A DNA stretch of 64,000 nucleotides from Sphingopyxis yananensis (GCF_020687785.1 NZ_JAJEWI010000008.1:1-64000); one strand, 5' to 3'. Counted from the first letter of the stretch, positions 25,488-36,417 are shown. Notes: a model not told the origin generated them from the letters alone. Translations and numbers: made by a program.

Positions 25488-28088
25488 TTAAGCGAGCAGG
25501 CTTTTCGATGCCTGCTCGGTGACATCACGCGACAGGCCGGGCTGCGCCAAAATGCGTTCCAGCGCGCTGCGCATCATCGCGGCACGGCCTTCGTCGAACC
25601 GCTTCCACCGGCCCAAAGGCGGGATCATGCGTGCGGCAGTTTGCGGATTTTTGCTGTCGAGCGCGATCACCAAATCGGCGATCAACTGATATCCCTTGCC
25701 GTCAGCGCGGTGGAATGCCGCCTGATTGCCCGTCAACGCACCATAAAGGGCGCGCACGCGGTTGGGGTTGGACAAGGTGAAATCGGGGTGCTGAGCCAAT
25801 CGCTCCACCGCTTCGGGTGTGTCATCGCGCATCGACCAGCTTTGCACCTGAAACCATTTGTCCAGCACCAAGGCATTGTTGTGATAACGGTCGTAAAATT
25901 CCGCTAGCGCCGTTTCGCGTTCCGCGCTGTCACCATGCGCCAATACAGCCAGCGCCGCCTGACGTTCGGTCATGCCGTCCGCCTGTCGGAACATCGCCAA
26001 AGCCATTTGCGGCGCATCGACAAAACCCGCCGCCGTCAAATAGGTCAAGGCAACGCCGCGCAGGCGGCGACCGCCCTTGGCGGTGGGCGACAAATCTGAT
26101 GCAGGCGGCGCGGCCTTGGTCAGCAGGGCACGGAAATCCGCCTCCAATACCCGCCCAATCGCCGATTGCAGGGCCAAACGCGCCGCGCGAATGGCGTCGG
26201 GGTCGACCACCAGCATCTGGTCGCCAATAAAGGCCTCGCTGGGCAAGGCGATGGCTTCCGCGACAAAGGCAGGGTCTGCGGCGGCCTCCGTCAGCGTTCC
26301 CGCCACGGCGTCGATCACCGCAGCCTTGTCGGTGTCGTCGCCCCCGCCAGACACCATTGCCACCAGCGCATCCAGCATCAATTGCTGAAGCGCCTCGTAA
26401 CGGGCAAAGGGGTCATCGTCATGCGCGGCCAGCCACGCCAATTCACCCGCACCGCGCATAAATTGGGCGATCACCGGCGCGCTAAAGGCGCGGTTGATCG
26501 ACAAAGCAGGCCTGTTGTCAAAGCGGCCAAGGGCGATGCGTTCTTCGGCCCCGTGCAGTGTAAAGACCTGATCGGCCACAACTTGATCGCTGCCATCCAT
26601 TGCAAAGGCTTTCAGGCGCAGCGGCATCATCATCGGCAATTTGTCCGGCTGACCGGGCGTGGCGGGCACGCTTTGTTGCACCACCAAAGTCCATTCCGCG
26701 CCATTTTGTTCCAACGCCATATTCAGGCGCGGCGTGCCCGCCTGTTCATACCAGCGGCGAAATTGCGTCAGGTCGATCTGGCCGCCGTCTTCCATCGCGC
26801 GGACGAAATCTTCGCAGGTAGCCGCTTCGCCATCATGGCGGTCGAAATATAGGTCCGTGCCCGCACGAAACCGCTCTGCGCCCAGCAAGGTCGCCATCAT
26901 ACGGATAATCTCCGCGCCCTTATTATAAATGGTCGCGGTATAGAAATTGCTGATTTCCTGAAAACTTTCAGGCCGAATGGGATGCGCCAATGGCCCCGCA
27001 TCTTCGGGGAATTGGGCGGCGCGCAAAATGCGCACATCCTCAATCCGCTTGACCGCTTCCGACCCCATATCTGCGCTGAAACATTGGTCGCGGTATACGG
27101 TAAAGCCTTCTTTCAAGCTCAGTTGGAACCAATCGCGGCAGGTGACGCGATTGCCCGACCAATTGTGGAAATATTCATGGGCGACCACTCCTTCCACCCC
27201 ATCATAATCGGCGTCGGTCGCGGTGTCCGCATCCGCCAAAATATAGCGGGTGTTAAAGATATTCAGGCCCTTATTCTCCATCGCGCCCATGTTGAAATCG
27301 CTGACGGCGACGATGTTGAACAGGTCCAGATCATATTCGCGGCCATAGACGCGCTCATCCCAATCCATGCTGTTCTTCAGCGCCTGCATGGCATGAAGCG
27401 TGCGCCCTTCATCGCCCGCCCGCACCCATATGTTCAGCGCAACTTTGCGGCCCGACATGGTGATAAATTCATCGCTGGTCGCCACCAGATCGCCCGCCAC
27501 CAGCGCGAATAAGTAGCTGGGCTTGGGCCATGGGTCTTCCCACACCGCCCAATGACGGCCATCCGCGCCATCGCCGCTGTCGATGCAATTGCCGTTGGAC
27601 AGCAAGATGGGGAATTGCGCCTTGTCCCCCTCCATCCGCACCACATAGCGGCTCAGCACATCTGGGCGGTCGGGATGAAAGCTGATGCGGCGAAACCCTT
27701 CGGCCTCGCATTGGGTGCATAACATGCCGCCCGATGCATATAGGCCCATCAACTGGCTGTTGGCCGATGGGTCAATGATCGTATCCACCGCCACAATGGC
27801 CGTTTCCCGTTCCCCCAATTCTATCCGCAAATCGGGACCAACCATGGCCCAATCATTCCAATCTTGACCATCGACGCGCACGCCAGCGACGCTCAACCCA
27901 TCGCCGCGCAGCAACAATGGCGCGGGGGCAGCGGCTTGCCGCGTGATATGCATTTGCGACGTGATTTTGCTGCACTGAACATCCAATTGGAAATCCATAT
28001 GAATTTCAGGGATCGCCCATTCATAGGGGCGATAATCACCGCGATGGATGGTCACGGGCAGCGGGGGAGTGGAGGATGCGTCTGTCAT
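25488..28088 (-). CDS. pepN: Aminopeptidase N
   Basis: The 866-residue zinc metallopeptidase of family M1 has the substrate-binding GAMEN motif (near residue 265) and the HEYFHNWSGNRVTCRDWFQL block with the zinc-binding HExxH and the downstream glutamate in KEGFTVYRD. It removes N-terminal amino acids in the cytoplasm. The ATG at 28088 (MTDASSTPP) was chosen over the GTG three bases upstream. The 3' end contains a GC-rich inverted repeat (GAGCAGGC...GCCTGCTC) inside the coding sequence. Confidence 0.97.
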   Translation of the reverse strand: MTDASSTPPLPVTIHRGDYRPYEWAIPEIHMDFQLDVQCSKITSQMHITRQAAAPAPLLLRGDGLSVAGVRVDGQDWNDWAMVGPDLRIELGERETAIVAVDTIIDPSANSQLMGLYASGGMLCTQCEAEGFRRISFHPDRPDVLSRYVVRMEGDKAQFPILLSNGNCIDSGDGADGRHWAVWEDPWPKPSYLFALVAGDLVATSDEFITMSGRKVALNIWVRAGDEGRTLHAMQALKNSMDWDERVYGREYDLDLFNIVAVSDFNMGAMENKGLNIFNTRYILADADTATDADYDGVEGVVAHEYFHNWSGNRVTCRDWFQLSLKEGFTVYRDQCFSADMGSEAVKRIEDVRILRAAQFPEDAGPLAHPIRPESFQEISNFYTATIYNKGAEIIRMMATLLGAERFRAGTDLYFDRHDGEAATCEDFVRAMEDGGQIDLTQFRRWYEQAGTPRLNMALEQNGAEWTLVVQQSVPATPGQPDKLPMMMPLRLKAFAMDGSDQVVADQVFTLHGAEERIALGRFDNRPALSINRAFSAPVIAQFMRGAGELAWLAAHDDDPFARYEALQQLMLDALVAMVSGGGDDTDKAAVIDAVAGTLTEAAADPAFVAEAIALPSEAFIGDQMLVVDPDAIRAARLALQSAIGRVLEADFRALLTKAAPPASDLSPTAKGGRRLRGVALTYLTAAGFVDAPQMALAMFRQADGMTERQAALAVLAHGDSAERETALAEFYDRYHNNALVLDKWFQVQSWSMRDDTPEAVERLAQHPDFTLSNPNRVRALYGALTGNQAAFHRADGKGYQLIADLVIALDSKNPQTAARMIPPLGRWKRFDEGRAAMMRSALERILAQPGLSRDVTEQASKSLLA

Positions 28089-28133
28089 CACAACAAACTA
28101 GGCATTGCGCGCACAAGGCGCAATAAGAGCCGC

Positions 28134-28967
28134 ATGAGTCAGATGCTAATTTTTGGAATGGGCTATAGCGCCCAACATATCGCCAACCGCCTGCGCGCGC
28201 GGGGCTGGGACGTGGTGGGAACCAGCCGCTCCCCCAGCGAAAACCAGATAGATTTTCACGACCACACCGCCGTGCTGCGCGCCATGGCGGACAGCAGCCA
28301 TATTTTGTCCACCGTCCCGCCGGAAAGCGGTGCAAACAAAGATGGTGATAGCGATAGCGGGGGCGACCCCGTTCTGGCGCTTTATGGTGAGGCGCTGTCC
28401 CTGACCCCTGCCCGTTGGATTGGCTATTTATCCTCCACCGGCGTTTACGGCGATGTGAACGGCGCATGGGTCGATGAAAGCGCGCCGATCAAGGGCCGCC
28501 GCCCTGCCCGCAACGCGGCCGATCAGGCATGGCAGGACTTGCGTTCTGATGTCCGCGTCTTTCGCTTGCCCGGCATCTATGGCCCGCAGCGCAGCATGTT
28601 GGACCGTATCCGCCAAGGCCGTGCCCACCGCATTGATATGTCCCATCAAATTTTCAGCCGTATTCATGTCGATGATCTGGCGAGCGGGGTTATCGCATCC
28701 TTTCGCGGCCCAGCGGGCGTGTATAATCTGGCCGACGATCATCCTTGCCCGCAAAATCATTTGGTCGAATATGGCGCGGCGCTGTTGGGCGTGGACGTGC
28801 CAGTGCTGCAAAATCTGGAACAAGCCAATTTATCGCCCGCGGCCTTGGCCTTTTATGCCGAAAACCGCCGCGTCGCCAATGGCCGCGCCAAACGCCTGCT
28901 GGGCTGGCAGCCACGCTATGCCGATTATCGCAGCGGGCTAACTGCCTGCCAACAGGGGTTAAAATAG
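28134..28967 (+). CDS. NAD(P)-dependent epimerase/SDR-like protein (YeeZ type)
   Basis: The 277-residue protein opens with a Rossmann motif IFGMGYSAQHIANRL and has the extended SDR segments LSSTGVYGD with a catalytic-type Tyr and VFRLPGIYGP. It matches the YeeZ-like nucleotide-sugar epimerase-related family, whose substrates are mostly unknown. The start ATG 28134 has the expected length; the frame extends upstream by an alternative-start extension that is not conserved. It overlaps the convergent DUF445 gene by 9 bases. Confidence 0.85.
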   Translation: MSQMLIFGMGYSAQHIANRLRARGWDVVGTSRSPSENQIDFHDHTAVLRAMADSSHILSTVPPESGANKDGDSDSGGDPVLALYGEALSLTPARWIGYLSSTGVYGDVNGAWVDESAPIKGRRPARNAADQAWQDLRSDVRVFRLPGIYGPQRSMLDRIRQGRAHRIDMSHQIFSRIHVDDLASGVIASFRGPAGVYNLADDHPCPQNHLVEYGAALLGVDVPVLQNLEQANLSPAALAFYAENRRVANGRAKRLLGWQPRYADYRSGLTACQQGLK

Positions 28968-30272
28968 CATATCCACGCTGTGGATAACCAATCCGCACAG
29001 GCCGCCGACCAAAGTGCCGTTAATCCGAATATATTGCAGATCATTGCCGACCGCTTGTTCCAGCCGGTCGGTAATGGTTTTGGTATCCCAGCTTCGCACC
29101 GTGTCCGACACCAGATGCACGGCCTTTTCGCCATAGCTTTCCACCACGCCAATCATCGCGCGGCGGAAATAGCGGTTCAAGGTGCGGCGCAAGGCGGGGT
29201 CATTGCCCAACATCGCGCCAAATTGCCCCGTCAATTCGCCAATGCGCCCCGCCAGCAACGTATCGGGGTCGCGCGCCGCGCGCAGCAACGCCGCCCGCCC
29301 TTGCTCCCACAGACCGTCCAGCCAATTTTTAACGGCGGCATTGTCCAGCATTTCGTCGCGGATGCGCGCCACCCGCGCCTGAACCTTGGGGTCATGCTGC
29401 AAATCTTGCGCCAGCTTGGCCAAGGATTCCTCGGTTCGGATACGCAGCGGATGATCGGGTTCGGCCGCCATGTCGGTCAATAATTTGCTAAGCCCTGCGA
29501 CAATGCGTTTGGCGATGCTTTCATCCAGCCCCGTCAGGCGCACCAAGGCGTTGCTATTGTCATGCACCATTTGGTGAATCAAATGGGCGTTGCTGTCCAG
29601 CGCCCCGCTGCCCCAACGGACCGCATTGTCCAACAACGGCTGATGCCGCCCCTCTGCCAAAGCGGCTTGCAGCGCTTGCCCCAACAAGGGCGCAATATTC
29701 ATCGCCCTTAGGCGGTCCGCCAGCGCCGATTTCACCATGCCGCCCAGCCGTTGATGGTCGAGCGCCCCCAGCGCATCGGCAAAAATCCGTGACGCCCCTG
29801 CCTTTAAACGCTCGCCGCCTTGGGCGGGCGATGACAAAAAGAGCCCGACCGCCCCTGCCACATCAACATCGCGCATTTTGCGGGCAATCAAGCGCGGCAG
29901 TAAAAAGTTGGTCAGCAAAAATTGCGCCAGCGTGTCACCAATCCGATCCTTGTTGCGTGGGATAATCGCGGTATGCGGTATCGGTAGGCGCATCGGGTGA
30001 CGGAACAGGGCGGTCACCGCAAACCAATCCGCCAAGCCGCCGACCATCGCCGCTTCGGCAAAGGCGCGGATATAACCCACCATCGGGTGCGCATCTTGGA
30101 AAAATTTTGCCCCGATAAAAATGAACGCCATGACAATCAACAGGCCCGTCGCAACCAAGCGAATATCGCGCCCGCCAGTGGGGATGGCAAGGCCCCGAAC
30201 AGGCGACAGTTCCGGCAACGGTGGGGCAGCCCTTGCGCCATCGGGTGCGGCGCGGTGGTTCATAGACGTCAT
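28959..30272 (-). CDS. DUF445 family membrane protein (YjiN type)
   Basis: This 437-residue protein has an N-terminal hydrophobic segment (VATGLLIVMAFIFIGAKFF, about 41-59), the DUF445 signature VGGLADWFAVTALFRHP, a long helical region and a C-terminal hydrophobic end (LVGGLCGLVIHS). The function of DUF445 proteins is unknown. The start is ATG 30272, with another at 30263. It overlaps the convergent SDR gene by 9 bases, so no terminator separates them. Confidence 0.88.
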   Translation of the reverse strand: MTSMNHRAAPDGARAAPPLPELSPVRGLAIPTGGRDIRLVATGLLIVMAFIFIGAKFFQDAHPMVGYIRAFAEAAMVGGLADWFAVTALFRHPMRLPIPHTAIIPRNKDRIGDTLAQFLLTNFLLPRLIARKMRDVDVAGAVGLFLSSPAQGGERLKAGASRIFADALGALDHQRLGGMVKSALADRLRAMNIAPLLGQALQAALAEGRHQPLLDNAVRWGSGALDSNAHLIHQMVHDNSNALVRLTGLDESIAKRIVAGLSKLLTDMAAEPDHPLRIRTEESLAKLAQDLQHDPKVQARVARIRDEMLDNAAVKNWLDGLWEQGRAALLRAARDPDTLLAGRIGELTGQFGAMLGNDPALRRTLNRYFRRAMIGVVESYGEKAVHLVSDTVRSWDTKTITDRLEQAVGNDLQYIRINGTLVGGLCGLVIHSVDMLF

Positions 30273-30307
30273 AAGGTCAAAATGGCGCGTCCGCCCATTG
30301 GTTGCAA

Positions 30308-30334
30308 GCAGGGAGCATCTTTATGCCCCCTGCT
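30308..30334 (-). terminator. Candidate terminator after the RND permease gene
   Basis: AGCAGGG with inner GCAT pairs with ATGC and CCCTGCT, interrupted by one A/C mismatch. It lies just beyond the RND permease stop codon (30345), on the minus strand, but only a weak T run follows. Confidence 0.4.
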
Positions 30335-30344
30335 ATGGTGGGGT

Positions 30345-33300
30345 TTATCCCGCCGACACATGGCCGCTGCTGGGGCCATGCGGGCCAATGTTGGGGTTGG
30401 GTTGGTCGTCCCCTTCGCGATAGGTCAGCAGACGGCTGCCCAAATAGCGGCCCAAGCGGCGTTCCAGACTGTCGGCAATGCTGAAACCAGCTGGCACAAT
30501 CACCAATGTCAACAGCGTCGATACAATCAGTCCGCCAATCACCACAATGCCCATTGGCGCACGCCACGCCCCGTCACCCGACAGCGACAAAGCGGTAGGC
30601 ACCATGCCCGCGACCATGGCGACGGTGGTCATGACAATCGGCTGCGCCCGCTTGCGGCCCGCGTCCAGCAGCGCCTCTGTTTTGGGTACACCGCGTTCCA
30701 TTTCTTCCAGCGCAAAATCGACCAGCAAAATGGAGTTTTTGGCCACAATCCCCAGCAGCATCAGCAAGCCGATGTAGACGGGCATAGAAATGGGCTGACC
30801 CGTCAACCACAGCGCCAGCAACCCACCAAAAGGCGCAAGCAACAAGGACGTCATATTGACCAATGGTGACAGGAAACGACGATAGAGCAAAACCAAGGTC
30901 GCAAAGACCATCATCAGGCCCGACACCACGGCAATGGCGAAATTGCTGATCAATTCCAGTTGGAATTTCTGGTCGCCCTGTACGATCTTGCGGATGCCGT
31001 CTGGCATTTTGGCAATGGACGGCAGCGCATCGATTTTCGCCTGTGCCACGCCCGCCTTGACGCCCGGTGCCAAATCAGCGCCCACCACCACGCGGCGGGT
31101 CTGATTATAACGGCGAATTTGCGTCGGCCCGACGCCAAAGCTGATTTCTGCCACGGACTTTAGCGGAACAGTGGTGCCGCGCGATGTCGGAACGGGCAGA
31201 TTTTCGATGGTTGCCAAGCTGCGACGGCTGTCCTCTGCCAGCAAAACCCGAATGGGGATCTGACGATCGGACAGGGAGAATTTGGCAGCATTTTGATCAA
31301 TATCACCCAAGGTGGCGATACGGATCGTCTGACTAAGTGCCGCTGTCGTCACGCCCAAATCGGCGGCCAAATCCATCCTTGGCTTGACCAAAATTTCTGG
31401 ACGTGGGGTGTCCCCCTCAATACGCGGCGCACGAATTTCTTTCAATTCTGACATTTCTGCCACAATTTTCTGGGCATAAAGTTCCAGCTCTGCTGGATCA
31501 TCACCACCAATCGCCAAAGTAATATCACGGCTAGAGAAGCCATGACTTTGGCTGCGGAAGGAAATGCGTGCATCGGGTATTTCCGTCAGCTTGGAGAGCA
31601 TCTGCTGCTCCCACTCCACGCTTTTCATTTTGCGATCACGCTTCAAAGTCACATAACCGCTGCCCGACCCAATGTTGATATCCAGCATCACGCTTTCAAC
31701 GTCAGGGCTGGTTTTCAACGCCGCGTCAATGGCTTCTGCAATGCCTTCGCTTTGCGCCAATGTGGTTCCGGGCGGCAATTCCCACACCACTTCGCTGTTG
31801 TTGCTGTTCATCGTGGGCTGGAACTGTTGTGGTACCTGTGTGAAAATTACCAAGGTCAACAGCAACGCCACAACACCCGCACCCAGCACCCACACACGAT
31901 GATCAAATAATCGTGCCCAGAAACGCTGGGCCATAAAATAGGCCCATTGTGCAAAACCATTGTTTTTCACGCCCAGCTTATAGGCCAAACTGCCCAACAC
32001 GATCATCAACAGCATTGCTATCAACGACGCCATGATCAGCGACAGCGGCCCAATCACCAGATAAAAGACCGCTGCACTCGGCGGCGCGATACCGGGTCCA
32101 ACAGGCGCGACAAATTTGGAAAATTGCCACGCCAAGGCCGCCACGCCCACCAACAATGGGACAATCCAAAATGTCGGACGAAATGCTGCGGGCACAGCAT
32201 GGGCACGGCGGCGGCGATGGCCGTTGCTGTTCAATGTCCATGCCAGCACCCGTTCATAACGGTCAATCGCCGGCCCTTCGCCATGCTTATCCTCGCCTTG
32301 TGCCGCCAGAAAATAGGCCGCAATCATCGGCGTAATCATACGGGCCACAGCCAGACTGATCAGCACCGCAAAGACAATGGTCATCCCAAATTGAATGAAA
32401 AATTGGCCGGAAATCCCCGGCATCAAGGCGACGGGCAAAAACACCGCAACAATGGACATGGTCGTCGCCACAACCGCCAAACCGATTTCGTCAGCCGCGT
32501 CAATGGACGCTTGAAAGGCTGATTTGCCCATCCGCATGTGGCGGACGATATTCTCGATTTCCACAATCGCGTCATCGACCAACACCCCCGCCACCAATGA
32601 CAAAGCAAGCAGCGACAGCGAATTGAGCGAAAAGCCCATTAAGTCCATGAAGAAGAAAGTCGGAATGGCCGACAGCGGAATAGCCAAGGCTGAAATCGCC
32701 GTAGCCCGCCAGTCGCGCAGGAACAAAAACACCACGACCACGGCCAAAATGGCCCCTTCGACCATCATCAGCATCGCGCTGTCATATTGTTCTTTGATAT
32801 ATTCGGTCATGGTGAACAGCGTGCCGAATTTCACCTTGGGGTTATTCGCCGCCAATTGTTCCAATTTCAACACGGCTTCGTCATGAACCGCCACATCTGA
32901 TGCGCCTTTGGCTTTGGTAATCGCAAAGGCCAGCACTTGCCGCTGGTTCATCTTGGCCATGGCACGCTGTTCCGCATAAGCGTCGCTAACGTCCGCAATA
33001 TCGCCAAGGCGAATGGTACGTCCTTGACCCAAAGAAATGCGCGTTTCGGCCAATTCCACGGCGCTGCCGGCATTGCCCAACACACGCACAGCCTGTTCCG
33101 ACCCTGCAATCTCGGTTCGTCCACCAGCAGCATTGAGGTTAATTTGCTGTAATTGTTGGTTCACCTGACTGGCCGTCAGGCCATAGCTTTGCATCCGTGC
33201 GGGGTCCATTTGCACCCGAATTTCGCGCGACACACCACCCGAGCGGGTCACGCTAGCCATGCCATTCACCGACAATAATTCTTTGGCCACCGTATTGTCG

Positions 33301-33779
33301 ACGAACCAACTCAGTTGCTCCAGCGTCATATCTGACGCTTCAACCGAAAAATAGCTGATCGGCCCACCCACCGCATCCACACGGTACACACGCGGTTCCA
33401 AAATTCCGTCTGGCAAATCACCCCGAATTTGGGACACGGCCTGATTCACATCATTATAGGCCCGATCAATGGGCATACCGATGGCGAATTGCACCATCGT
33501 CCGGCTGCTGCCCTCGCTGACAATGGAACTAATCTCATCAACGCCATTCACAGCGCGCACCGCCGCTTCGATACGCTGGCTGATTTGGTTTTCCAACTCG
33601 CTGGGTGCAGCGCCGGGCTGGGCGACCTCCACAATCACCATGGGAAATTCGACATCGGGCATGTCGTTAATGTCCATGCGGTTGAAACTGACGATCCCCG
33701 CCAGCATCAACAGCAAAAACACAACGATGGGCGGCACCGGATTGCGGATGCTCCATGCGGAAATATTGCGAAGGTCCAT
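30345..33779 (-). CDS. RND efflux transporter permease subunit (AcrB/MdtB type)
   Basis: The 1144-residue inner-membrane protein belongs to the HAE1-type RND family. The proton-relay aspartates lie in [14 protein letters not shown] (TM4), and the large periplasmic domains have the expected position. It is about 100 residues longer than a typical member: between TM6 and TM7 it carries about 85 extra residues (roughly 525-610) with two added hydrophobic stretches. It forms a tripartite pump with the adaptor encoded upstream (33984-35180); the outer-membrane TolC partner is not in the window. Substrate unknown. Confidence 0.93.
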   Translation of the reverse strand: MDLRNISAWSIRNPVPPIVVFLLLMLAGIVSFNRMDINDMPDVEFPMVIVEVAQPGAAPSELENQISQRIEAAVRAVNGVDEISSIVSEGSSRTMVQFAIGMPIDRAYNDVNQAVSQIRGDLPDGILEPRVYRVDAVGGPISYFSVEASDMTLEQLSWFVDNTVAKELLSVNGMASVTRSGGVSREIRVQMDPARMQSYGLTASQVNQQLQQINLNAAGGRTEIAGSEQAVRVLGNAGSAVELAETRISLGQGRTIRLGDIADVSDAYAEQRAMAKMNQRQVLAFAITKAKGASDVAVHDEAVLKLEQLAANNPKVKFGTLFTMTEYIKEQYDSAMLMMVEGAILAVVVVFLFLRDWRATAISALAIPLSAIPTFFFMDLMGFSLNSLSLLALSLVAGVLVDDAIVEIENIVRHMRMGKSAFQASIDAADEIGLAVVATTMSIVAVFLPVALMPGISGQFFIQFGMTIVFAVLISLAVARMITPMIAAYFLAAQGEDKHGEGPAIDRYERVLAWTLNSNGHRRRRAHAVPAAFRPTFWIVPLLVGVAALAWQFSKFVAPVGPGIAPPSAAVFYLVIGPLSLIMASLIAMLLMIVLGSLAYKLGVKNNGFAQWAYFMAQRFWARLFDHRVWVLGAGVVALLLTLVIFTQVPQQFQPTMNSNNSEVVWELPPGTTLAQSEGIAEAIDAALKTSPDVESVMLDINIGSGSGYVTLKRDRKMKSVEWEQQMLSKLTEIPDARISFRSQSHGFSSRDITLAIGGDDPAELELYAQKIVAEMSELKEIRAPRIEGDTPRPEILVKPRMDLAADLGVTTAALSQTIRIATLGDIDQNAAKFSLSDRQIPIRVLLAEDSRRSLATIENLPVPTSRGTTVPLKSVAEISFGVGPTQIRRYNQTRRVVVGADLAPGVKAGVAQAKIDALPSIAKMPDGIRKIVQGDQKFQLELISNFAIAVVSGLMMVFATLVLLYRRFLSPLVNMTSLLLAPFGGLLALWLTGQPISMPVYIGLLMLLGIVAKNSILLVDFALEEMERGVPKTEALLDAGRKRAQPIVMTTVAMVAGMVPTALSLSGDGAWRAPMGIVVIGGLIVSTLLTLVIVPAGFSIADSLERRLGRYLGSRLLTYREGDDQPNPNIGPHGPSSGHVSAG

Positions 33780-33983
33780 CTTACTCGCCCTTATGCCATC
33801 CCATCAAAACCCGATTGGGACGTTCATTCTTTTGATTATTCAGCAAAAATGAACGTCAAACGCTTGTCAGGCCATATTTTCATCTTGTGAATTTATTCGG
33901 ACTAAGGGGCCACGGCCAATCTTATTATCACCGCAATTCGGCCCCTCATCTTTGCCATAGGCAAGGTCAATCGAGTATCACGA

Positions 33984-35180
33984 TCAAGGTGTGACCTTCT
34001 GAACAACCGGTTTGACCGTATCGCCAATATTCAAGAAGGAACCCGCCAAAATCACCACCTTCTCGCCCCCCGTCAGGCCGCCAGCAATGGCAACCCCTTG
34101 GTCCGTGACGGTGCCAACGGTAACATTCCGGCGACGCACTATATTTTTGTCGTCAACAATCAAAACATAGCTGCCGTCGGGGCTGCTTTGCACCGCGCTT
34201 TCGGGCAACATCGGGGCTTCACCCGCCCCGACAATCAGACGCGCGTCCGCAAAGCCACCGGGGCGCAATAACATATGATAGGGAACCGATATCCGAACAG
34301 TCCCCTGCCGCGTTTGCGGGTCGACAACAGGCGATATTTGCCAAACTTGGCCGGTGATCGTCAAATCCGTACCCACTGGCGTGACCGTGGCGCGCGTCCC
34401 GACAGACACACGCTGCAAATCCGCCTCGGACAAGCGGGCCAGCATCTCCATTTCGCCGTCGCGGGCCATGCGGAACAAAGTTCCACTGCCAGCACCGACA
34501 ATCTGACCCGGCTCCACGTCACGTGTCAGCACCAGCCCACCCGCCGGAGCAACGATATTCAAGCGCGCGTTACGGGCCAAAGACTCGCGATATTGCGCCT
34601 GCGCGACACGCACACGGGCCTGTGCCGCATCACGGGTCGCCCGTTTGCGGTCCAAATCCGCCTTCGAAATAAATCCGCGTGAAACCAATGCCTCCGCCCG
34701 CGCCAGTTCCGCTTGTGCCAGTTCGGCATCCGCTTGCGCCACCCGAATAGAGGCTGACAAAGCCTCGGCTTGCTGGGACTGCACGTCGCGGTCAATCACC
34801 GCTAAAACCTGCCCTTGCTTCACCCACTGGCCGGGTTCGACCAGCACCCGCTGGACTTGGCCGCCCTCGCCCACCACGCCGACTGGCATTTCACGGCGTG
34901 CAGCGACCGATCCTGTGGCGGATAAGATAGTCTCAACAGAGCGGTTGCTCGCAACCAGCACGGTCACGCGGGGGGCATTTCGGCCCTTGGTCGCTGCATC
35001 GCCTTCATTGCCGCTGCGCATCACAGAAAAGGCCGCATAAGCGCCCGCCAAAATGACCACCGCCAAAATCAAGGACAGGATCAAAAACACCCTTTTGCGC
35101 CGACTTGCATCGCCATCCGTGGCCGAAACCATGGTCCGGTCGTCCACGTCTAACGCAATTTCATGCCCCCGATTGTCCAC
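33984..35180 (-). CDS. RND efflux periplasmic adaptor (membrane fusion protein)
   Basis: The protein has an N-terminal membrane segment (VFLILSLILAVVILAGAYAAF) followed by barrel, coiled-coil helical hairpin (Ala-rich heptads near residues 125-190) and lipoyl segments typical of HlyD/AcrA adaptors. The start is set at the GTG at 35180, since AAAGGA ends 7 bases upstream of it; a TTG at 35186 and an ATG at 35132 are alternatives. It precedes the permease in the operon, with a 204-base gap in which the permease may have a secondary promoter. Confidence 0.9.
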   Translation of the reverse strand: MDNRGHEIALDVDDRTMVSATDGDASRRKRVFLILSLILAVVILAGAYAAFSVMRSGNEGDAATKGRNAPRVTVLVASNRSVETILSATGSVAARREMPVGVVGEGGQVQRVLVEPGQWVKQGQVLAVIDRDVQSQQAEALSASIRVAQADAELAQAELARAEALVSRGFISKADLDRKRATRDAAQARVRVAQAQYRESLARNARLNIVAPAGGLVLTRDVEPGQIVGAGSGTLFRMARDGEMEMLARLSEADLQRVSVGTRATVTPVGTDLTITGQVWQISPVVDPQTRQGTVRISVPYHMLLRPGGFADARLIVGAGEAPMLPESAVQSSPDGSYVLIVDDKNIVRRRNVTVGTVTDQGVAIAGGLTGGEKVVILAGSFLNIGDTVKPVVQKVTP

Positions 35181-35364
35181 GCACAAATCCTTTAAGCCAT
35201 GATTTATCGACTAAGTTTCAGCAAGATGATCGCCAAAGTCGCCGTAAAAATCTTGGATACCATTTTCACAAGGTGTGTTATCCGCTTACATCACCACTGA
35301 CAAGTGCTGAATCGGTCAGCCATTCGTTTCGAAATTCGGTTCAAATTCATAACAAGACCGACAT

Positions 35365-35394
35365 AAAAAAGGCGCCACCCCCAAGGATGGCGCC
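35365..35394 (-). terminator. Rho-independent terminator of glsB
   Basis: GGCGCCA-10 nt-TGGCGCC forms a 7-bp stem, and the minus-strand product is followed by TTTTTT. It lies just downstream of glsB and upstream of the adaptor promoter. Confidence 0.85.
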
Positions 35395-35469
35395 TGTCTC
35401 TTGTCCATAAGTCTGTCGCAGCCATGTGCATTTCACAATGGTTGCGGCCAGATCTGTGGGCTAAATTGC

Positions 35470-35739
35470 TTAACGCACACTGCCGCGACGGAACAGATTG
35501 ACGATCGCCAACAGAACAATGGCACCAATAAATGCGGTCAATAAAGTCATGGGATCAAATGCGTTTCCGCGCAAATGCCCACCACCCAAAAAGGCACCAA
35601 ATAAGAAGCGGCCCAAGATAGAGCCCACGCAACCCACGATGATATTCAGGAAAATGCCTTGCTGTGCGTCTGTGCGCATCACAATGCTGGCCAGCCAACC
35701 GATAACGCCACCCACGATCAGTGCAATAATGAAGTCCAT
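35470..35739 (-). CDS. GlsB/YeaQ/YmgE-family stress response membrane protein
   Basis: The 89-residue protein contains three hydrophobic segments: IIALIVGGVIGWLASIVM, FLNIIVGCVGSILGRFLFGAFLG and LLTAFIGAIVLLAIVNLF. This is the Transgly_assoc family, small inner-membrane proteins often induced by general stress. I looked for an EcfG-type promoter upstream and found none that fits well. It is followed by a strong terminator at 35365. Confidence 0.9.
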   Translation of the reverse strand: MDFIIALIVGGVIGWLASIVMRTDAQQGIFLNIIVGCVGSILGRFLFGAFLGGGHLRGNAFDPMTLLTAFIGAIVLLAIVNLFRRGSVR

Positions 35740-36173
35740 AACCCGAACCCCTTTAATATGCTCCCTTCCCCAATGGAATATTTCGGAGCGTGTGACTATT
35801 TTACATCTTCATATGACAAAGATCATATCAAAATGCTGCGAACATCAATCAAATTTTCCGCACATCCACTCAACACAGTAGGAACAGCGTCACGCTTTTT
35901 CAAATAGTCATGATGTCAAAAAGAGACCACAAGACTGATGAAGTGTCATCACCCTGTTTGATAAGCTGTATTGAAAGAAATGCGGCTTTGTGAACAGGCC
36001 GAAAGACCTGACGGATCTACCTATGCCGGACATTGTGATGATCGTGTGCAACACTCTCTCTCCACATATTGAAGCAAGGCCGGAACCCTATACTCCAAAT
36101 CAGTCCACGCGCCTTATCGCGTCATGGCATCGGTTGACCGATGAACTATCAATGATTGTGGATTAGAAAGGTT

Positions 36174-36202
36174 CCCGACCGCACGAAGGGGCGGCGGTCG
36201 GG
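36174..36202. other. Strong hairpin in the nadA-glsB gap
   Basis: CCCGACCGC pairs perfectly with GCGGTCGGG across an 11-base loop. It has no T run on either side, so it is not a standard terminator. It lies outside any gene and its role is unknown; a small-RNA fold or protein-binding site would fit. Confidence 0.5.
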
Positions 36203-36308
36203 AGAGTAAGACGATATCCATTCAGATACCGCCTCAGGTCGCACCTCTTCTCTAGATCAACCGGCCGGCCCCAACAGTGACGCGGGTCACATCCGGTAAA
36301 AAAGAGCA

Positions 36309-36344
36309 TAAAAAAGGCCGTCTGAAAATCAGCGGCCTTTTTTA
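36309..36344 (-). terminator. Rho-independent terminator of nadA
   Basis: AAAAAAGGCCG-12 nt-CGGCCTTTTTT forms a stem with a T run on both strands. It lies 74 bases after the nadA stop codon on the minus strand. Confidence 0.88.
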
Positions 36345-36417
36345 TATCTTTCATGCAGGCTCATTAAGCGCGAAACGGCCATCATTACAGCCGATCAGCA
36401 AAGCCCCCATCGCCCGA

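Larger units (their letters stand above)
35740..36417. other. Long intergenic region between nadA and glsB
   Basis: This 678-base stretch has no convincing gene. It contains the nadA terminator (36309), a perfect hairpin at 36174, and presumably the glsB promoter. AT-rich bases at 35780-35870 would suit a promoter. A short minus-strand frame (36163-36354) covers the terminator and is unlikely to be real. A small RNA in this region is possible but unsupported. Confidence 0.5.

Noticed and set aside
35740-36180. EcfG-type stress promoter (GGAAC-16/17-CGTT) for glsB
   Set aside because: Only partial matches were found, and none is well placed and oriented for glsB.
36163-36354. 63-residue minus-strand ORF
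   Set aside because: It covers the nadA terminator and the 36174 hairpin and has no recognisable features.
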